Assembly: GCF_027744825.2 (NCBI RefSeq)
Contig: NC_071342.1
Coordinates: forward strand, 17,262,501 to 17,326,500
Source: Synchiropus splendidus
Taxonomy: Eukaryota > Chordata > Actinopteri > Syngnathiformes > Callionymidae
Length of the DNA: 64,000 bases
Reading direction: 5' to 3'
The notes below the pieces were generated by a model. The model had not been told where the DNA came from, made no database searches, and saw only the letters and a program-made list of their open reading frames with translations. Positions 37,087 to 48,760 of the stretch are shown one piece after another (position 1 is the first letter of the stretch; each line of letters opens with the position of its first letter). Position numbers and translations under genes: made by a program.

Positions 37087-40000
37087 CTGTGGAAACACGG
37101 TTTCTGTGGTTAATATTCGCAGCACAACAAGTCAATCAAAAGCTTGGATTTGCTTTCTTCAAATGACGCTTTCTAGAGAGATCAAGCTCTTGTTTTGGTA
37201 TTAAAATTAACATCAGGCAACAGACGAATTGAAATATGCTTTAAATTGTTCTCACTGGTTAGCGCTTATCGTGCTTACAGTGGTACCTTGGCTCATTCTG
37301 TGCGGATGCTCTGAGTTTACAATGAGCAGAAGCTAAAGCAATATTTAACATAGGAATACTGGGTTTTAATCCGACCCCATTTATTGCATGGGGGTGCAGG
37401 GCGCGTAGGGCAAAGTCCCGAAATGGAACCCCAAACATTCATACAGTACCAAAGCACTCTTAACTGAAGTACCACTGATGGATCAAAGCCAGGAAGCTGG
37501 CTCATAATCCCGACACCCCTCGCAACAAATAAGGCACTCGTAAACTGAGGACCCACTATTTTTTGGAAGAACCAGTGATCAAATGCTATGTTTGCTATAA
37601 TACAGACAGATGTCCAATTTTAGTCAACCTGTGCCTTCTTTGGCGACACCTTATCCCCAGTCATAAAGCCATCGAAGAGTGCCATTTTTTAATGTTTCCC
37701 AGAATCCTCTCTTGCACACTGTGTCAAATCCAATATTGTCTTAAAAGTATAAATCAGAGTTCTGCCTCCCACGAGCCTTAAAGGGTGAAACTGCTCCCTC
37801 GAAATGTGCCTGATTCATATCCACAATAAAGCAAAGCTCTTACTTCAACATGGCCAGAAAAGCAGCTGGTTCCACATCTGGAATGTGGATTTCATCGTTG
37901 TTTTCAGCCAGTTCCCCGTAAAACATGGCATGGAAAACCGAGCTGCCCACTGCCAACACGTACTGCCGGTGGAAAAGAGACAGTTAGAGATAACACGCTC
38001 GGCATATTCAGCATCATCCCCAACTGTTTGCGTTTGTTTTGCTCACATCAAAACAGGCTCCAGTACAGTAGCGGAGGGAGCACGCAATGTGCAAAAGGGA
38101 GAAAATGCCTAAACAACTTCAGAGGAAATGCAATTAAGCAGAAGTGTGACCTTGATGAAACCGGAGACTTGCTGGTGCTAATTGTAAAACCCTGCATATA
38201 TCATCATAATTTCTCCAATATCTCTTGTCTTGCTCCGTCTTTAAATCTGGATATGCATGGTGTTATAAATACAAGAGAGTGCAGCCGAAGTGTATCTAGG
38301 TCAAAAAGTGGGTGGCATACATTTTCTCAAAAAATAGCAGTTCTACTCCGAAACCAACCTCATGGAAAATCAATCCTGATAATATTCTTTTGTAAACACT
38401 GTTGTTGTTTACCTCCGTGTAATGGGGAGTCTGGATGGAGAGAGAAAAAAAAACCTGTCTGAACTCTCAAGGCTCATTTATGGATTAAGAGCTCTGATTT
38501 GTGTGGCTTGTAAACATTGGCGATTCGAAGTCTTAAAAGTACCTGGATCATAATGGAGCTCTTCAAGTCTTTTCATTGCAAGACTGTGCATTTTTGTGTG
38601 GCGATCCATCAAAAAAGGGTTCAGTGGAGATGCTCTTTTTTAAGTGAGGAGGAAGAGCAATAGCTAAGATGACGGTCAGTGTCACCTTCTGGCCCGCTCT
38701 ATTAAACAGATGCTCACTGAAAAGGCTTTACTTTGCCAAAAGGACACAGCAAATATTGAAGCACTGTATGGTTTCCATCCAACTGGCGTAATGTCAGACT
38801 GAAAGCACGGTCGAGTCATTTCCACCGTCCTTCCATCATCCATCCATCCACCACGATGGATATAATAGAATTAGACTGTCATAAAGACGTTTTCAACCCA
38901 GAACCAGCTTTGGTTTCCCCCCGTCAATCCATCTATTTCCTCTTCCTTATCTGAGGTCTGAGGGGCAGCTGAGGAAACAGCTTTTGCAGGAATACTGAGG
39001 AGGTCCCTGGGTCAACTGAGAAACCTAATCTTTCCAGTGTGTTCTGGGCAACACATTCTCACCCCCAAGGCGTCAAATTGCATCTATTTGCATGTGGACT
39101 TTTGTGTCCCAGGTTGATGCCGAAGTCAGCCTCCAACCCCAGATCCTCAGTTTGAAACACCTTTCCGTCAACATGCTAAGGCTGACGTCAAATGTCCATT
39201 TGTAAATAGTCGCTATTTGGCGCTTTTGGGGAGGAGAATGTGTTGTTATCCTGTAGGTTTGCCTCCTCCTCATTGACTGTACCCATAACACATCAGCCAT
39301 TCAACTGAATTCTAGACTTTGGTGTTGCGGTTATTCCTTGCACCTCCTCCGGATGGCATCATCTCAAATGGAGGGTAAAGCCATTCCGACAGTCACAGCA
39401 CAACCTCTCAATATGCACATGCGGGTAAACAGTAAACAATGTTACATATCTTTCACGCCAAAAAAAACCTGCCAAAAGCAGTAAGTCTAAACACAACTCC
39501 AACTTTATCGTCATACACTGCGATTAATCCGATGGCGCTACGTGAATCCTGTGCTGGCGGTTTGTGAAAAGAAGCTGATGGTGTCGAGTTACTTTATTTT
39601 CAGTTCCATCATGAGGTGGTGGAATGATGTTCTTGCACCAACTCTTTTGTCTCATAGGAGTTGTTTTTCTATTCAACTAAAAATGCTGAGTAACCATTCT
39701 TCTATCTGAGGGATTCAGTCAGTACTTTAGTGTTGAAAATAATGGCTCATGTGGAAAATGCGTTTTTTTTTTAATGGCCTCGTGTACTTTCCAAGCACTT
39801 CCCAGCTTAATGCACTGTGTAATATAATTGTAAACTGACAGCAAATACATTGAGTTTATTAAGTTCTCATAAGCTGAACTGACGTTTTAAGTATTGGTCT
39901 TTGTTTGTGTTTAACGCTTGAATTCTTCCGTGGCACACATCTGTCAGACACGACCATTAAAAGGACCTTACGCTAAACATCAGAATGGATTCAGTTTTTC

Positions 40001-41655
40001 TACACCATGTGCTTTGTTCGAGACTTAAAACCCTCATCGATTATTCATGTGCACATCTTGGAAAACAACTAGGTCAGAGTGGATTAAACAAAGAAGTCGG
40101 ATATCGACCTCTGGCTTTCAGCGCCGCTTGAATACGCGTCTGATTGTTCGAATCCGACATTGATTTTGCTTATTTTCATTGTGTTGTTATGACAAAAGCT
40201 AATCACGCTGAATAAGGGAGTTGGTTGCCAAGACAGAAGGCGCACGGCGCATTGTCCGGCGTGGTTCATTAAAAAGTTGTGGAGTGGTGCACGCGGAGAT
40301 AAGGCCAACAAGAGACACTTTGTCACAGTTCTGAATCAGACGAGTGGCACATCCCTGCTCTCTCCGTCAGCCTCATTTACATAAATAATTGAGGACTGTC
40401 TCGCAAAGACACATGGTGCGGAAGTGCGGCACAAAGGAGTTGGTTTCCTCCGCTGCTGCCAGTCACCCTTTTTTTTCCATTTCTTCCAGTACTGGTTATT
40501 ATTTGAGCGAATTTGACCGTGGATTCTTACTCTGTGTCCAGGCAGGCGCTGTGTCCGTCCTGGCTGACCCACCACGAAGTGGACGTCAGCCATCAGCTCA
40601 TTGTTGAACATAACAGAGTTCCTGAAGGACATAAAGAAGAAACATTAGGGGAAGCACTTTCCTCTAGATCTAATGAAAATATTAATAAATAGAATTGAAT
40701 GTGTGCTCTTTACATAGATATGCTTCAGTAGTAGGTAGATAAATGCAAATGAAAGGCTTTGACTTACAGTGTTTTGTAGTAAGTTACATGAAATGAGTGC
40801 GGAACCCAAATATTCTTCCATATCATGCTGCTATAGTGTTCATGTTTAATAGGAGAAGCTTAATTTAAACTGAATTTTACATCTGCCTCTAAGTGCGTTT
40901 GCGACATTTTAGCGCAAAAACCAGCTCAAACCTGAAGCGAAATGGTCTTTGATCCAAAGACAAAGTGGACAAATACGACATGAAAGTGTACGGAAAAACC
41001 CCACTGCCAACAATAAACGTCGTTCATATATAATTGAGTAGTGGGACGTGTCACAGAGGTGGGCAAACAGCACCATGATGTTCTGGAGAGACAACAAAGC
41101 CAGAGAGAGGGGGGAAAAAAAATCCAATATTTCACTGAACAGCTGGGTCTTTTGCTGATAAGCCAAAGTAAATATTGTGCTTCTAGTTCACAGCCACCAG
41201 CCTGTTGTGCACATCAGAATCGCACCCACGGCCTGTCAATTCTGTTGTGTTGGGGCCAATCGTGGCAGATTAAAGACACGCGCCCGCACACACTTTAAAA
41301 GTACAGTTTTCCTTTTGGTCCAAACTTTGAAGTTGACCTACCGTTCTCTTATGGTGGAGTAGAGTCCCTGCCAGTTACAGTTGTGTATGGTGTTGTTGTT
41401 GTTGAGGTTCTGCTGCTGGTACTGTTGCACCGTGGTGCCGGACGCCGGCTTTTTGGTGGGAAAAATATCCGCTGCCATCTTCTTCTTCTTCTTGCTCCTC
41501 AGAGTGATAATCTCGTAGCAGACCGGGGGCAGCTTGGAGCCGCTGGCACTGGCATTCCCTTTTTTGGAGCTCTTGCTGGATTTGCTTTTCACTGACTCAG
41601 GAAGCATTAAGAAGAAAGTCAGACATTTCATGTTCCGTCCCTTGGCATCCACCAT
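36054..41655 (-). CDS. btbd3: BTB/POZ domain-containing protein 3 (BTBD3), four coding exons, 518 aa
   Basis: CDS is join(41342-41655, 40531-40621, 37844-37962, 36054-37086) on the minus strand: 314+91+119+1033 = 1557 nt, 518 aa plus stop. Human BTBD3 is 522 aa and collinear throughout. Residues 1-105 are a low-complexity, basic N-terminal region opening [20 protein letters not shown], with a KKKKK run. About 106-216 is the BTB/POZ domain ([29 protein letters not shown]). About 217-320 is BACK. 372-518 is the PHR domain ([20 protein letters not shown], ending IPELIFYA). Family knowledge: BTB-BACK-PHR proteins are probable Cullin-3 adaptors, and mammalian BTBD3 enters the nucleus of active neurons and steers dendrite orientation. 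All junctions have GT donors and AG acceptors and keep frame; no stop or frameshift. The N-terminus favours BTBD3 over the paralogue BTBD6. Teleosts have two btbd3 copies and I cannot say which this is. The start matches the human start although the Kozak context (CTCATGG) is weak. Confidence 0.96.
37087..37843 (-). other. btbd3 intron 3
   Basis: 757-bp intron with GTAAGA donor and a TTTCCACAG acceptor. No embedded gene or clear repeat seen. Confidence 0.85.
37844..37962 (-). CDS. btbd3: btbd3 coding exon 3 (core of the BTB domain)
   Basis: Recovered by direct translation of the minus strand: the acceptor CCACCGGCAG precedes TACGTGTTGGCAG, encoding [39 protein letters not shown] and two bases of Lys175. 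The donor is GTAAGAGC. The 119-nt length restores frame between exons 2 and 4 exactly. Too short, and without a suitable ATG, for ORF detection. The equivalent human residues read KDEIRIPDV, so [10 protein letters not shown] shows a few substitutions. Confidence 0.94.
37963..40530 (-). other. btbd3 intron 2
   Basis: 2568-bp intron with GTAAGAAT donor and ACCGGCAG acceptor. It contains the LINE family C fragment at 38925-39060. Small ORFs of 75-144 codons inside have no family signature. Confidence 0.85.
38925..39060 (-). mobile_element. LINE family C 3'-end fragment in btbd3 intron 2
   Basis: Plus-strand CAATCCATCTATTTCCTCTT, CCTTATCTGAGGTCTGAGGGGCAGC, then AGGAATACTGAGGAGGTCCCTGGGTCAACTGAGAAACC and TCCAGTGTGTTCTGGGCA follow, base for base with substitutions, the 3' end of the element at 32395-33330 (GCTTATCCGGGGTCGGGTCG ... 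GATCCCGAGGCGTTCCCAGG ... CCAGCAAGTCCTGGG). It is much older than that copy. Confidence 0.7.
40531..40621 (-). CDS. btbd3: btbd3 coding exon 2 (start of the BTB domain)
   Basis: The acceptor TGTCCTTCAG precedes GAACTCTG, completing Arg105 and giving [18 protein letters not shown] through TQRLPGHR. The donor after AGA is GTAAGAAT. Phase 0 at its end. Reading straight on past the donor yields a spurious 98-codon ORF (RVRIHGQ...) that should not be annotated. Intron 2 (37963-40530) is 2568 bp. Confidence 0.94.
41342..41655 (-). CDS. btbd3: btbd3 coding exon 1 (residues 1-104 plus two bases of codon 105)
   Basis: Starts at the ATG complementary to 41653-41655 and ends ...AGAGAACG followed by the donor GTAGGT. 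Encodes the basic low-complexity N-terminus, including [11 protein letters not shown] and [12 protein letters not shown], both conserved in vertebrate BTBD3. Codon 105 (Arg, CG|G) is split across intron 1 (40622-41341, 720 bp). Confidence 0.95.
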
Positions 41656-42099
41656 GAGTCTGTTGGGCTGCCGAGCAGCGCAAGGACATGCAGGGAAGAG
41701 AGGCGCTCGGAGCGGACGGGTGACGGAGGGGGGCGAGAGATGTCACTGCTGGTCAGATATCATCCCTCCAAAACTACAAATAGTCTCATTGGAATCTCCA
41801 CTGGAAGGTCACGCCGGGCATCCAGACTTTTCCTTCTCTGTGAAGTTTACTTTCTTCTGGGTTTCCATTCCTGCTCATCCAAAGAGGTGAGATCTCACCA
41901 CCCCCTCCTCCACTCCCCCGTCTCCCTCACCCGCTGCTGTGACACTTGGAGATTTAGTGCAGCTGCAGTGTTCCTCAGTCTGACAGCGCGGTTTACTCAA
42001 ATCCTCTTTACATCCTCCTCATTTTGTGCTCCTCTTCCTCTTGTCTGTGGCTTCCTCCCCATCACAAATTCTTCCTCCACGGAGCTACTTCATCCGCAG

Positions 42100-42136
42100 G
42101 ATGCTGTCGGCGCGGATGCTGTCGGCGCGGATGCTG
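42100..42136. repeat. 15-bp tandem repeat upstream of the btbd3 start codon
   Basis: GATGCTGTCGGCGCG is repeated perfectly at 42100-42114 and 42115-42129, with a partial third unit (GATGCTG). It lies about 450 nt upstream of the btbd3 ATG, probably in the 5' UTR or just beyond. CpG-rich. Confidence 0.85.
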
Positions 42137-42199
42137 CGCCCGCTGCTCCTCTCAGCCGCTCCTTCTGCTGACTACAGAGGTTGAATGGGAGAGCGGAGC

Positions 42200-42340
42200 C
42201 GAGATAGAGCTCCCCCACCTCCCCTCCCTCCCGTCACAGTACTGAACACAGACCTTCTTCACGGCTCAGCCAATGGCGGCGCTCTGCTGCCGCGATTGGC
42301 TCGTGGAGCCAAGTGCAGCTCATACTTGAATATGCAAATA
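42200..42340 (-). promoter_or_regulatory. Probable btbd3 promoter: opposed CCAAT boxes, GC-rich tract, octamer
   Basis: About 545-685 nt upstream of the ATG. CCAAT is at 42270-42274 (in CAGCCAATGGCGGC, also a YY1-like ATGGCGGC) and ATTGG at 42295-42299, an opposed NF-Y-type pair about 20 bp apart. A CCCCCACCTCCCCTCCCTCCC tract (42211-42231) is Sp1/KLF-like. ATGCAAAT, a perfect POU octamer, is at 42332-42339. No TATA box seen. The transcription start is not determined, and an upstream untranslated exon as in mammals is possible. Confidence 0.6.
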
Positions 42341-45300
42341 GCCAGCATCTCAATTAAAGAGCCAACTCTCCAGTACTGGAAAGAAACGTGTACTTTCTCT
42401 GGGAAAATACTTGCAGTAATGACTTTTATATGCATTTAAAAAAGGTCAGCGCTGATTTAAAAGTCAAATGAAGGGCAGAATTAGCTTAATAAGTGCATTT
42501 TCTTTTCAGCATTTGGACATGAATTTTTCGCATCACATTAAATGACTCTTAACTATTCATTCACTGTCAGCAAAAAGCACCAAATCATGATTATTTTCAT
42601 TATTTTCTTATGCTGAAATCCTCAAGCCTTTTTCTATTTTGTATTAAAGCATCATGTTTTCTGTCTTTTTTTCTTTAACAAACAGGTGTCATTAATAAGA
42701 CACACATTAAACAGTAAATTTCCTCTTCTGCAGGAACTTCAGTTTCCATGTGACAGTTGTGAGTTTCTGCTGTGGTCCCCTGGACATTTGGATTTGTGTT
42801 CTACGACAACAGTGACACAGTACTTTGCCAGCCTTTCTGCAAGAAGGTCCTTACATTTCTCCCATGGGGAAACATGAAAATGCATTTTTATGGGGAAAAA
42901 TGGTAACGTAACAAGATGTACCAGTTAGCAACAAGATGAAAACTGACAAACTGAATTTTTGCATTGAAACATAGAACTTAGTGAATATGACATTTTTATG
43001 GGACTATTCATGTCCACGTAGTATAGCAAAACAAAATATGAAAGAAAAGTATATTATTTATGAAAAGAATAAAGTATGTGAAGGTAAACAACAATAATGT
43101 GTTGGGATTAACACAAACATGAAGAATGAAACTGATAGTATGTTAAACATGAACTTACAATAAGCATAACCTGAAACTGCATTGGGCTTTAGACAACACA
43201 ATTTCAGTACTGAACCTTGTTTGTCTTAGTACTATTGTGCTGTGAAAGGGCCGTAGAAGGCAAGCGGTTTGCATTAGTTTGTGTGTCAAGACCCAAAAAC
43301 GAAATAAATATATCCTAAGTCTTTGATCTGTAAATGTTACGAAGTAAACATGTTTGACAGGACTCGCATTTTGCTCTTTTCTTTCAACACATAAACCGAC
43401 AAACAGGTGTTGATGTAAATGCAGACGTGTGAAATCGTAAAACCCATGACAAAAGTGCTACACGCGCTGGTTGGAATTGTCATATCATGCAGTTATAAGT
43501 ATATCATGAGGCCATACAGTACTTAACCCTCATGAGGTCCATGGGCTTGATATCAGAGACACGTGTTTGATGCCTTTTCGTTGAAAATGTCAAGCTTTTT
43601 ACGGCTTCAGTCACCATCACAGTCTGCGGTAAAACAATTTCCCACAGAATAATAGGTTAACATTGGCCTATCTATATTTTATAAATCGTGAAGGAAGTTT
43701 TTAAGCGACGATTTGGATGGCAAAATCGTTGCCCGCAGCTACCATAAGTCGCGCAGCTATGAATAAAGTGCACTTTTCTGTTATGTATAATGCATGCTGT
43801 CCTTTTCCCCTCCTCTTCGATGGTCGGGCCATTACACAGCAGGTATTGTGTGTGTTGTTGAGGGGAACATCTACGAGCTATATGAAGATACATCATGTTA
43901 ACAAGCTAGCTTAAGAATTAAACACAGAAATCGACTTATTTCTTAAGAGGAATTGTTGAGTCACGTGTATAAAAAAGACTTCCTTCCAGTGAGGTTGCTA
44001 GTTCCTCATGAACCACTAACATACTTGGGTAGCTGAGGCTCTCGCTATAGTAACACAGAACCTACACTACAGGGGAACACGCTCTCAAATTGCAGGGCTC
44101 CAGAGATGTTTCCTTGGTAACCACATCCACAAGCGACGGCGGGACACAAGGGTGCCATACAGGAAATGTGTGTAACGTCCATGTGGATCCTCATGCGATA
44201 TTGCTCACACATTGACGGCCTCTCAGGAGGTGTTTGCTCTCTGTAATTGTAAAAAAAAAAAAACACTCCCTCTCTGTGTTTTTAAAAAAAATCTCTCTTA
44301 TCATCAGCATTATGTGTCATTCACACGTTTGGTTGGAGGAATAACGTTTTCACCATCAACACCTCTGTCTGGCACTTTGTCATCATCTGTCGCAACCCAG
44401 CCTCGTCTGTCGGTTTCACTGAGAAGAAGAAAGGAAGTGTGACTAGTAGCACAGCAGGAGTTGACAGACGGTCGTTCCTTAGTTGAGAGCGCGTAGAGAA
44501 ATGTAAAAAAAAACAATGCAAAATACTGTGTGTTGCGCCGATAGAGTGCTGATTTCGCAGATTGTGCGAATGTTTCTGATCTCACTTGATCCTGTTTATG
44601 GTGAAAGTGCTCTGCAGTCTGTGAGATTCTGAACATGTAAAACGTAAAAGCGTGATGAGGTTGAAGGTGAAGTTTGGTTCTTTGTTTTCAGTCACATTAA
44701 AAGCTGGAAAAGCTTCGTAGTCTCCCTTATCACATTGCACAGAACCCTCTTCATTGGTGTCTATCTTGTGTTTGGTGCAGTTCGAGTATTATAAATCGAT
44801 ATTTCAACTGGAAAAGCACTCAGCGAGTGCAGACCTCCACCACTAACCACTGACCTGATTAGCATTGCTAACATAGCAACTTTACATTTACATTATTTAT
44901 GCATTTATCTTGCAGGGAAATTCTGTGTCTCGATGGCACGTTTTGCTTCTTGCTTCTCTTAGTTTTTAAGTTTTCTCTGGGTAGCTAAGAGTTCTTAACT
45001 CTCTTAACACCAAAGTCACATAAAAGAGTAAAAGTGAATCGAATTCAATGAGTGAACACACTCCAAACTTTGGCTCAAACTGAAGATATTTCCATTCCAG
45101 TAGGCCTTTTTCAAATTTAAATTTGAGGGTTTTATTGAATAAAACCGTGGTCATTTTCTATTGTCACCCACTCGCGCGGCTCTTACTTAACATTTCATCC
45201 GCCATATTGTCAAACAAGATGATCCGTGTTACATTGTTTGGTTCGACATGGTTATTCTTAATATCCTGGCGCCGACAAATTTACAAACCAAACAAGGCAG

Positions 45301-46446
45301 CAGAGACAGAGGGAGATGATAGCCTCTCCTCCAGCACACAATCAATATGTCGCAGTCGCAAGATATATTGTGGTAATTTCATTCGCCCAGAGAAGCTGAA
45401 AGCTGTGGGAGGGCTGCCGGAACCACGGCCTCCTCTGGATCGTGTGCACCGGAGAAGCAATTTCAACGTCGCACTTTCACCAGAATCTATCCCTGTTTCC
45501 ATGTGCGCGTGGATACAATAATGACAGTGTGGAGACGACCCGCTGACCCCAGCCCACCACATGCGCACTCTCCGGCACCCACACACTTTCCAGCGCTGCT
45601 TCCTGCTGCTGTCATACACTTGTCAACTAACTTGATAGCTGTAATTTTAGCTTTTGCTATGTGTCAATACAATCCCTTGATGCAGTAACTGATGAGTTTA
45701 TTATAAGACATGAAAAACACCATGTTATTATATTGATAATGATTATTATTATTAGTTTATCTCCAACAGGAGCAATTAATACTTACAGTACAATAGAGTG
45801 AATGATTGATTTTCTTTGCTTGAAAAGAAAATTACATTTTACAATTCAAGTGCAGTGCTGCAAATGTACCAGTCAAACTAAACAAAGAGTTAGAATTACA
45901 TGTCAAAACTGCAATGGGTTTGGATTGGGTTGAATTTAATTATGAAAATATATCATCTCCAGTTAATTATTATTTAATACTATTGAAAATACTTTATTTA
46001 ATTAGATATTATTATTTGAATATATCATTAATTATTTCATAAAATTACTACATTTTTTATGAAAACAAAAGTGAAAAGTGCAATGTTTCATTTTTTGTGC
46101 ATTTATTTCTGAGCTCATTTCAGCCTTATCCTTCAGAATGAAAATTCAGTAAATTTATCATTTTAATAACAGATATTCTGTATTTTGCTGCTATTGTGAA
46201 TCAACTTTAAAAATTAAAAATAGAGTAAATAAAGACACAATTAAGATTTTTCAAAAATGGACACCCATTCTGTTGAAATATGGCATGTTTAAAACATACT
46301 TTTCTAACACTCAAATAGTCCCCCACCATGTATTAAAATTACAAAATGATTGATTATTTGTTAGTTATGATCTAAAGAGATGTGGAATTAGAGATACTCA
46401 GGAAAAAAATTACTGTAATAGATGTTTAACAAATAAATAAAGAAAT
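42341..46446. other. Sequence upstream of btbd3, AT-rich, no gene seen
   Basis: 42880-43500 is A-rich with repeated GAAA/ACATGAA words. 45123-45620 is less AT-rich and keeps 112- and 132-codon ORFs open on opposite strands without a recognisable domain. No conserved exon of a neighbouring gene was identified. Confidence 0.45.
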
Positions 46447-46468
46447 TATTATATTATTATTATTATTG

Positions 46469-46531
<63 letters not shown>
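46447..46531. repeat. (ATT)n/(TAA)n microsatellite
   Basis: An ATT run (46447-46468), a short GATTAA interruption, then about 20 uninterrupted TAA triplets to 46531. The arrangement is nearly palindromic, ATT units facing TAA units. Read on the minus strand it gives a spurious poly-Leu ORF. Confidence 0.95.
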
Positions 46532-46533
<2 letters not shown>

Positions 46534-48414
46534 AAATGAATGATGATAATGATACAAAAAAAAAAAACTGGGGAAAAAAATCAATAGAAAATGACTTATA
46601 GCCACTGTCTGTAGCTTCAGTGTAGCTCTCCTCCCGACCTCCTTCCCCGAGCTTCGCGACTGCTGAACAACAGCCTTATTGCTGAGAACTTCATTCCATC
46701 TCCTATTGTCGCTCTCCACTGTCCATTAAAGCTCTTTCTTTCACTGGATATGAAGTGGCTGCTTCAGATCAGTGGACAAAATAAAGCTTCATGGTCACAA
46801 ACTTATGGAAACCTTTCCACTGGGAGGGCCGCTGCTCTTCAACCTTAAATATAGAAACTATTTTGAAAGCTGCGTTCAGTAGAAATGAATGAGCACATAT
46901 GGGTTCCAATCTGCTGGTTCTCATCCATCAATACAGCAATTTACTTTACAAGGTATTGCTCATGGAAACAGCCATTTTGACAATAAAACAGAGATACAAA
47001 TAACTTAAGTAATATAAAATAACATCTGTGTTAGGTGAGAACGAAGCACCATCGATATTGTCTTTGAGTCCGAGAGTTTCATAACTCCAAACGTGCTCAA
47101 CCAGCTTTTCAGTTTGGCAACTTGAATACAGATGTTAGGAGTTTTTATATTTAGTGGCAGTGAAGGTGTGGTGTACAGCAATTATATTTAAGCAAAATGA
47201 ATCAAAACTCAGGCGAAAACATCAAGAACGGTAATGATTTTTGTGAATTTCTACCTGACTTCATGCCTAATTTATTTATTTATTTTATATGACTCATTCC
47301 TATTGAGTTGCTTGTCACTCCTGATTTTGAACCACGTCTCATGTGCTGGCAGTGTCCGGTGCTTTACTTGGAGCTGACCGCTGTCTCTTCTTGGTTTTAT
47401 GCTTCAGTTTGCGCTGCATTGTCACCGAAGATGATGAATTGAATTGATGTACTGTTTAACTGCATTGACGTCTCAGGAGGTTGCATGAGAGTTCACTCTG
47501 GCCATGGAAATCACATAATAAGCAGCACTGTATTTGAAAGAGAAGAAGAACTGAGAAGATAAGCTGTGCGTAATGTCAATATAGAACACAGTTTGGGGCA
47601 TATTGAAATGCACAGCCGCTCTATTTAAATTCAACAACATTGCTAAACCAACAGAAGAGACTTGCGTTGCATCACACGGAGCATTGTCAGCGTTTAAATA
47701 AGAAATGGACCTGACAAGGCTTCAAAACACCACTGCTGGATCTTGCACGTTCAGTTGAAGGCAACTTTTTAAATGTAAAACACAAACTCCGCAAGTGGTC
47801 ATTAACTGAATTTGCATCAACAAACCCGATCGAGTACAAGAGTGCGTTTATAGGAGGAGATACCCTTCACTGAGGTGGTCTTCCAAATGAGAGAATGATT
47901 TTCTGCTAAACTAATCCGGTCCAGCTTATCGCTCCTGCAGATCAGCTCCGCAGTGGAAATGCTTAATGTCCTCTTGACATGAGTTTTGGCATCAGGAAGT
48001 AAGAAATGAGGTGGACGTGTGCCAGGGCGGCAACCAGCTCCGACTCAGGCTGAGTTGCTTTAACATTACTCAGCTTGTGAGAAAGTAATGGCCTTTTTTT
48101 TTTCTCTCCCTGTTGGACAGAGTCACACCACCACCGTTTGATTAATATACTGAGCTGTTTAGAAACTTCTTTTTTAATAGTGAAATCTTGACTCACAATT
48201 CTAAGAAAGTAGAGGGTATAAGTCTGCAAGGCTCAATTGATCAAGGTCTTATCTTTGTAGTGCTTCCCAAAATAAGTCATCTGGACTGTCTCCAACTGTC
48301 GGTGGGGTGATGATTTACAGCATTTGTTTTTGTGGAGAATAATTGCTTTGATATAGAGTTTTGTCCTCTTTGAAGCTGCTAGATTACTCTAAAGAAAGCT
48401 AATGTTTACCACTA
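46532..48414. other. Intergenic sequence, no gene seen
   Basis: AT-rich, with an A11 tract at about 46557-46567. No coding or repeat structure recognised. Confidence 0.45.
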
Positions 48415-48696
48415 TACAAGTAACATCCGACTTACGACCCGGATTGGTTCCGACCAACCAGTCGTAAGTCAGATTGGACGTAAAATAGCCGTTCAAAATA
48501 GCCGACGCGAGGGTAGTAGGTGCTACTGTAGTGGTAGGTCGCTGTGTGAGAGTGAGATGCTGGGATATGATACTACCGTAACTGTCGTAGGTGATGCCGG
48601 GCTGCTACGTGCTGCGCTGCCAGACATTGAATTAAAAATGGTCGTGAGTACGGGAGGACGTAAGTTAAGCAGGTCGTTCGTCGGATGTTACTTGTA
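48415..48696. mobile_element. Family D MITE, complete 282-bp copy with perfect terminal inverted repeats
   Basis: The outer sequence TATACAAGTAACATCCGAC (48413-48431, including TA) is the exact reverse complement of the right end GTCGGATGTTACTTGTATA (48680-48698). TA flanks both sides (48413-48414 and 48697-48698), as in Tc1/mariner-type insertions. Subterminal CGACTTACGAC and GGTCGTAAGTCRGATTGG motifs form a second inverted pair near the left end. No coding capacity. A truncated relative is at 3564-3730. Confidence 0.88.
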
Positions 48697-48760
48697 TATC
48701 GAAAGCACATCTGGGTAAATGGGGGCCTTGTTACTGGGGTACTGGTAGTCATGCGCAGAC

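Noticed and set aside
40336..40632. 98-codon ORF at btbd3 exon 2 taken whole
   Set aside because: Only 40531-40621 is coding. The rest reads through the GTAAGAAT donor into intron 2, and the first residues are the acceptor region.
41740..42171. 143-codon plus-strand ORF upstream of btbd3 with repeated VGADA
   Set aside because: Arises from the CpG-rich 15-bp tandem repeat antisense to the probable 5' UTR. No family resemblance.
46426..46719. 97-codon ORF with a poly-Leu run
   Set aside because: Translation of the (TAA)n microsatellite.
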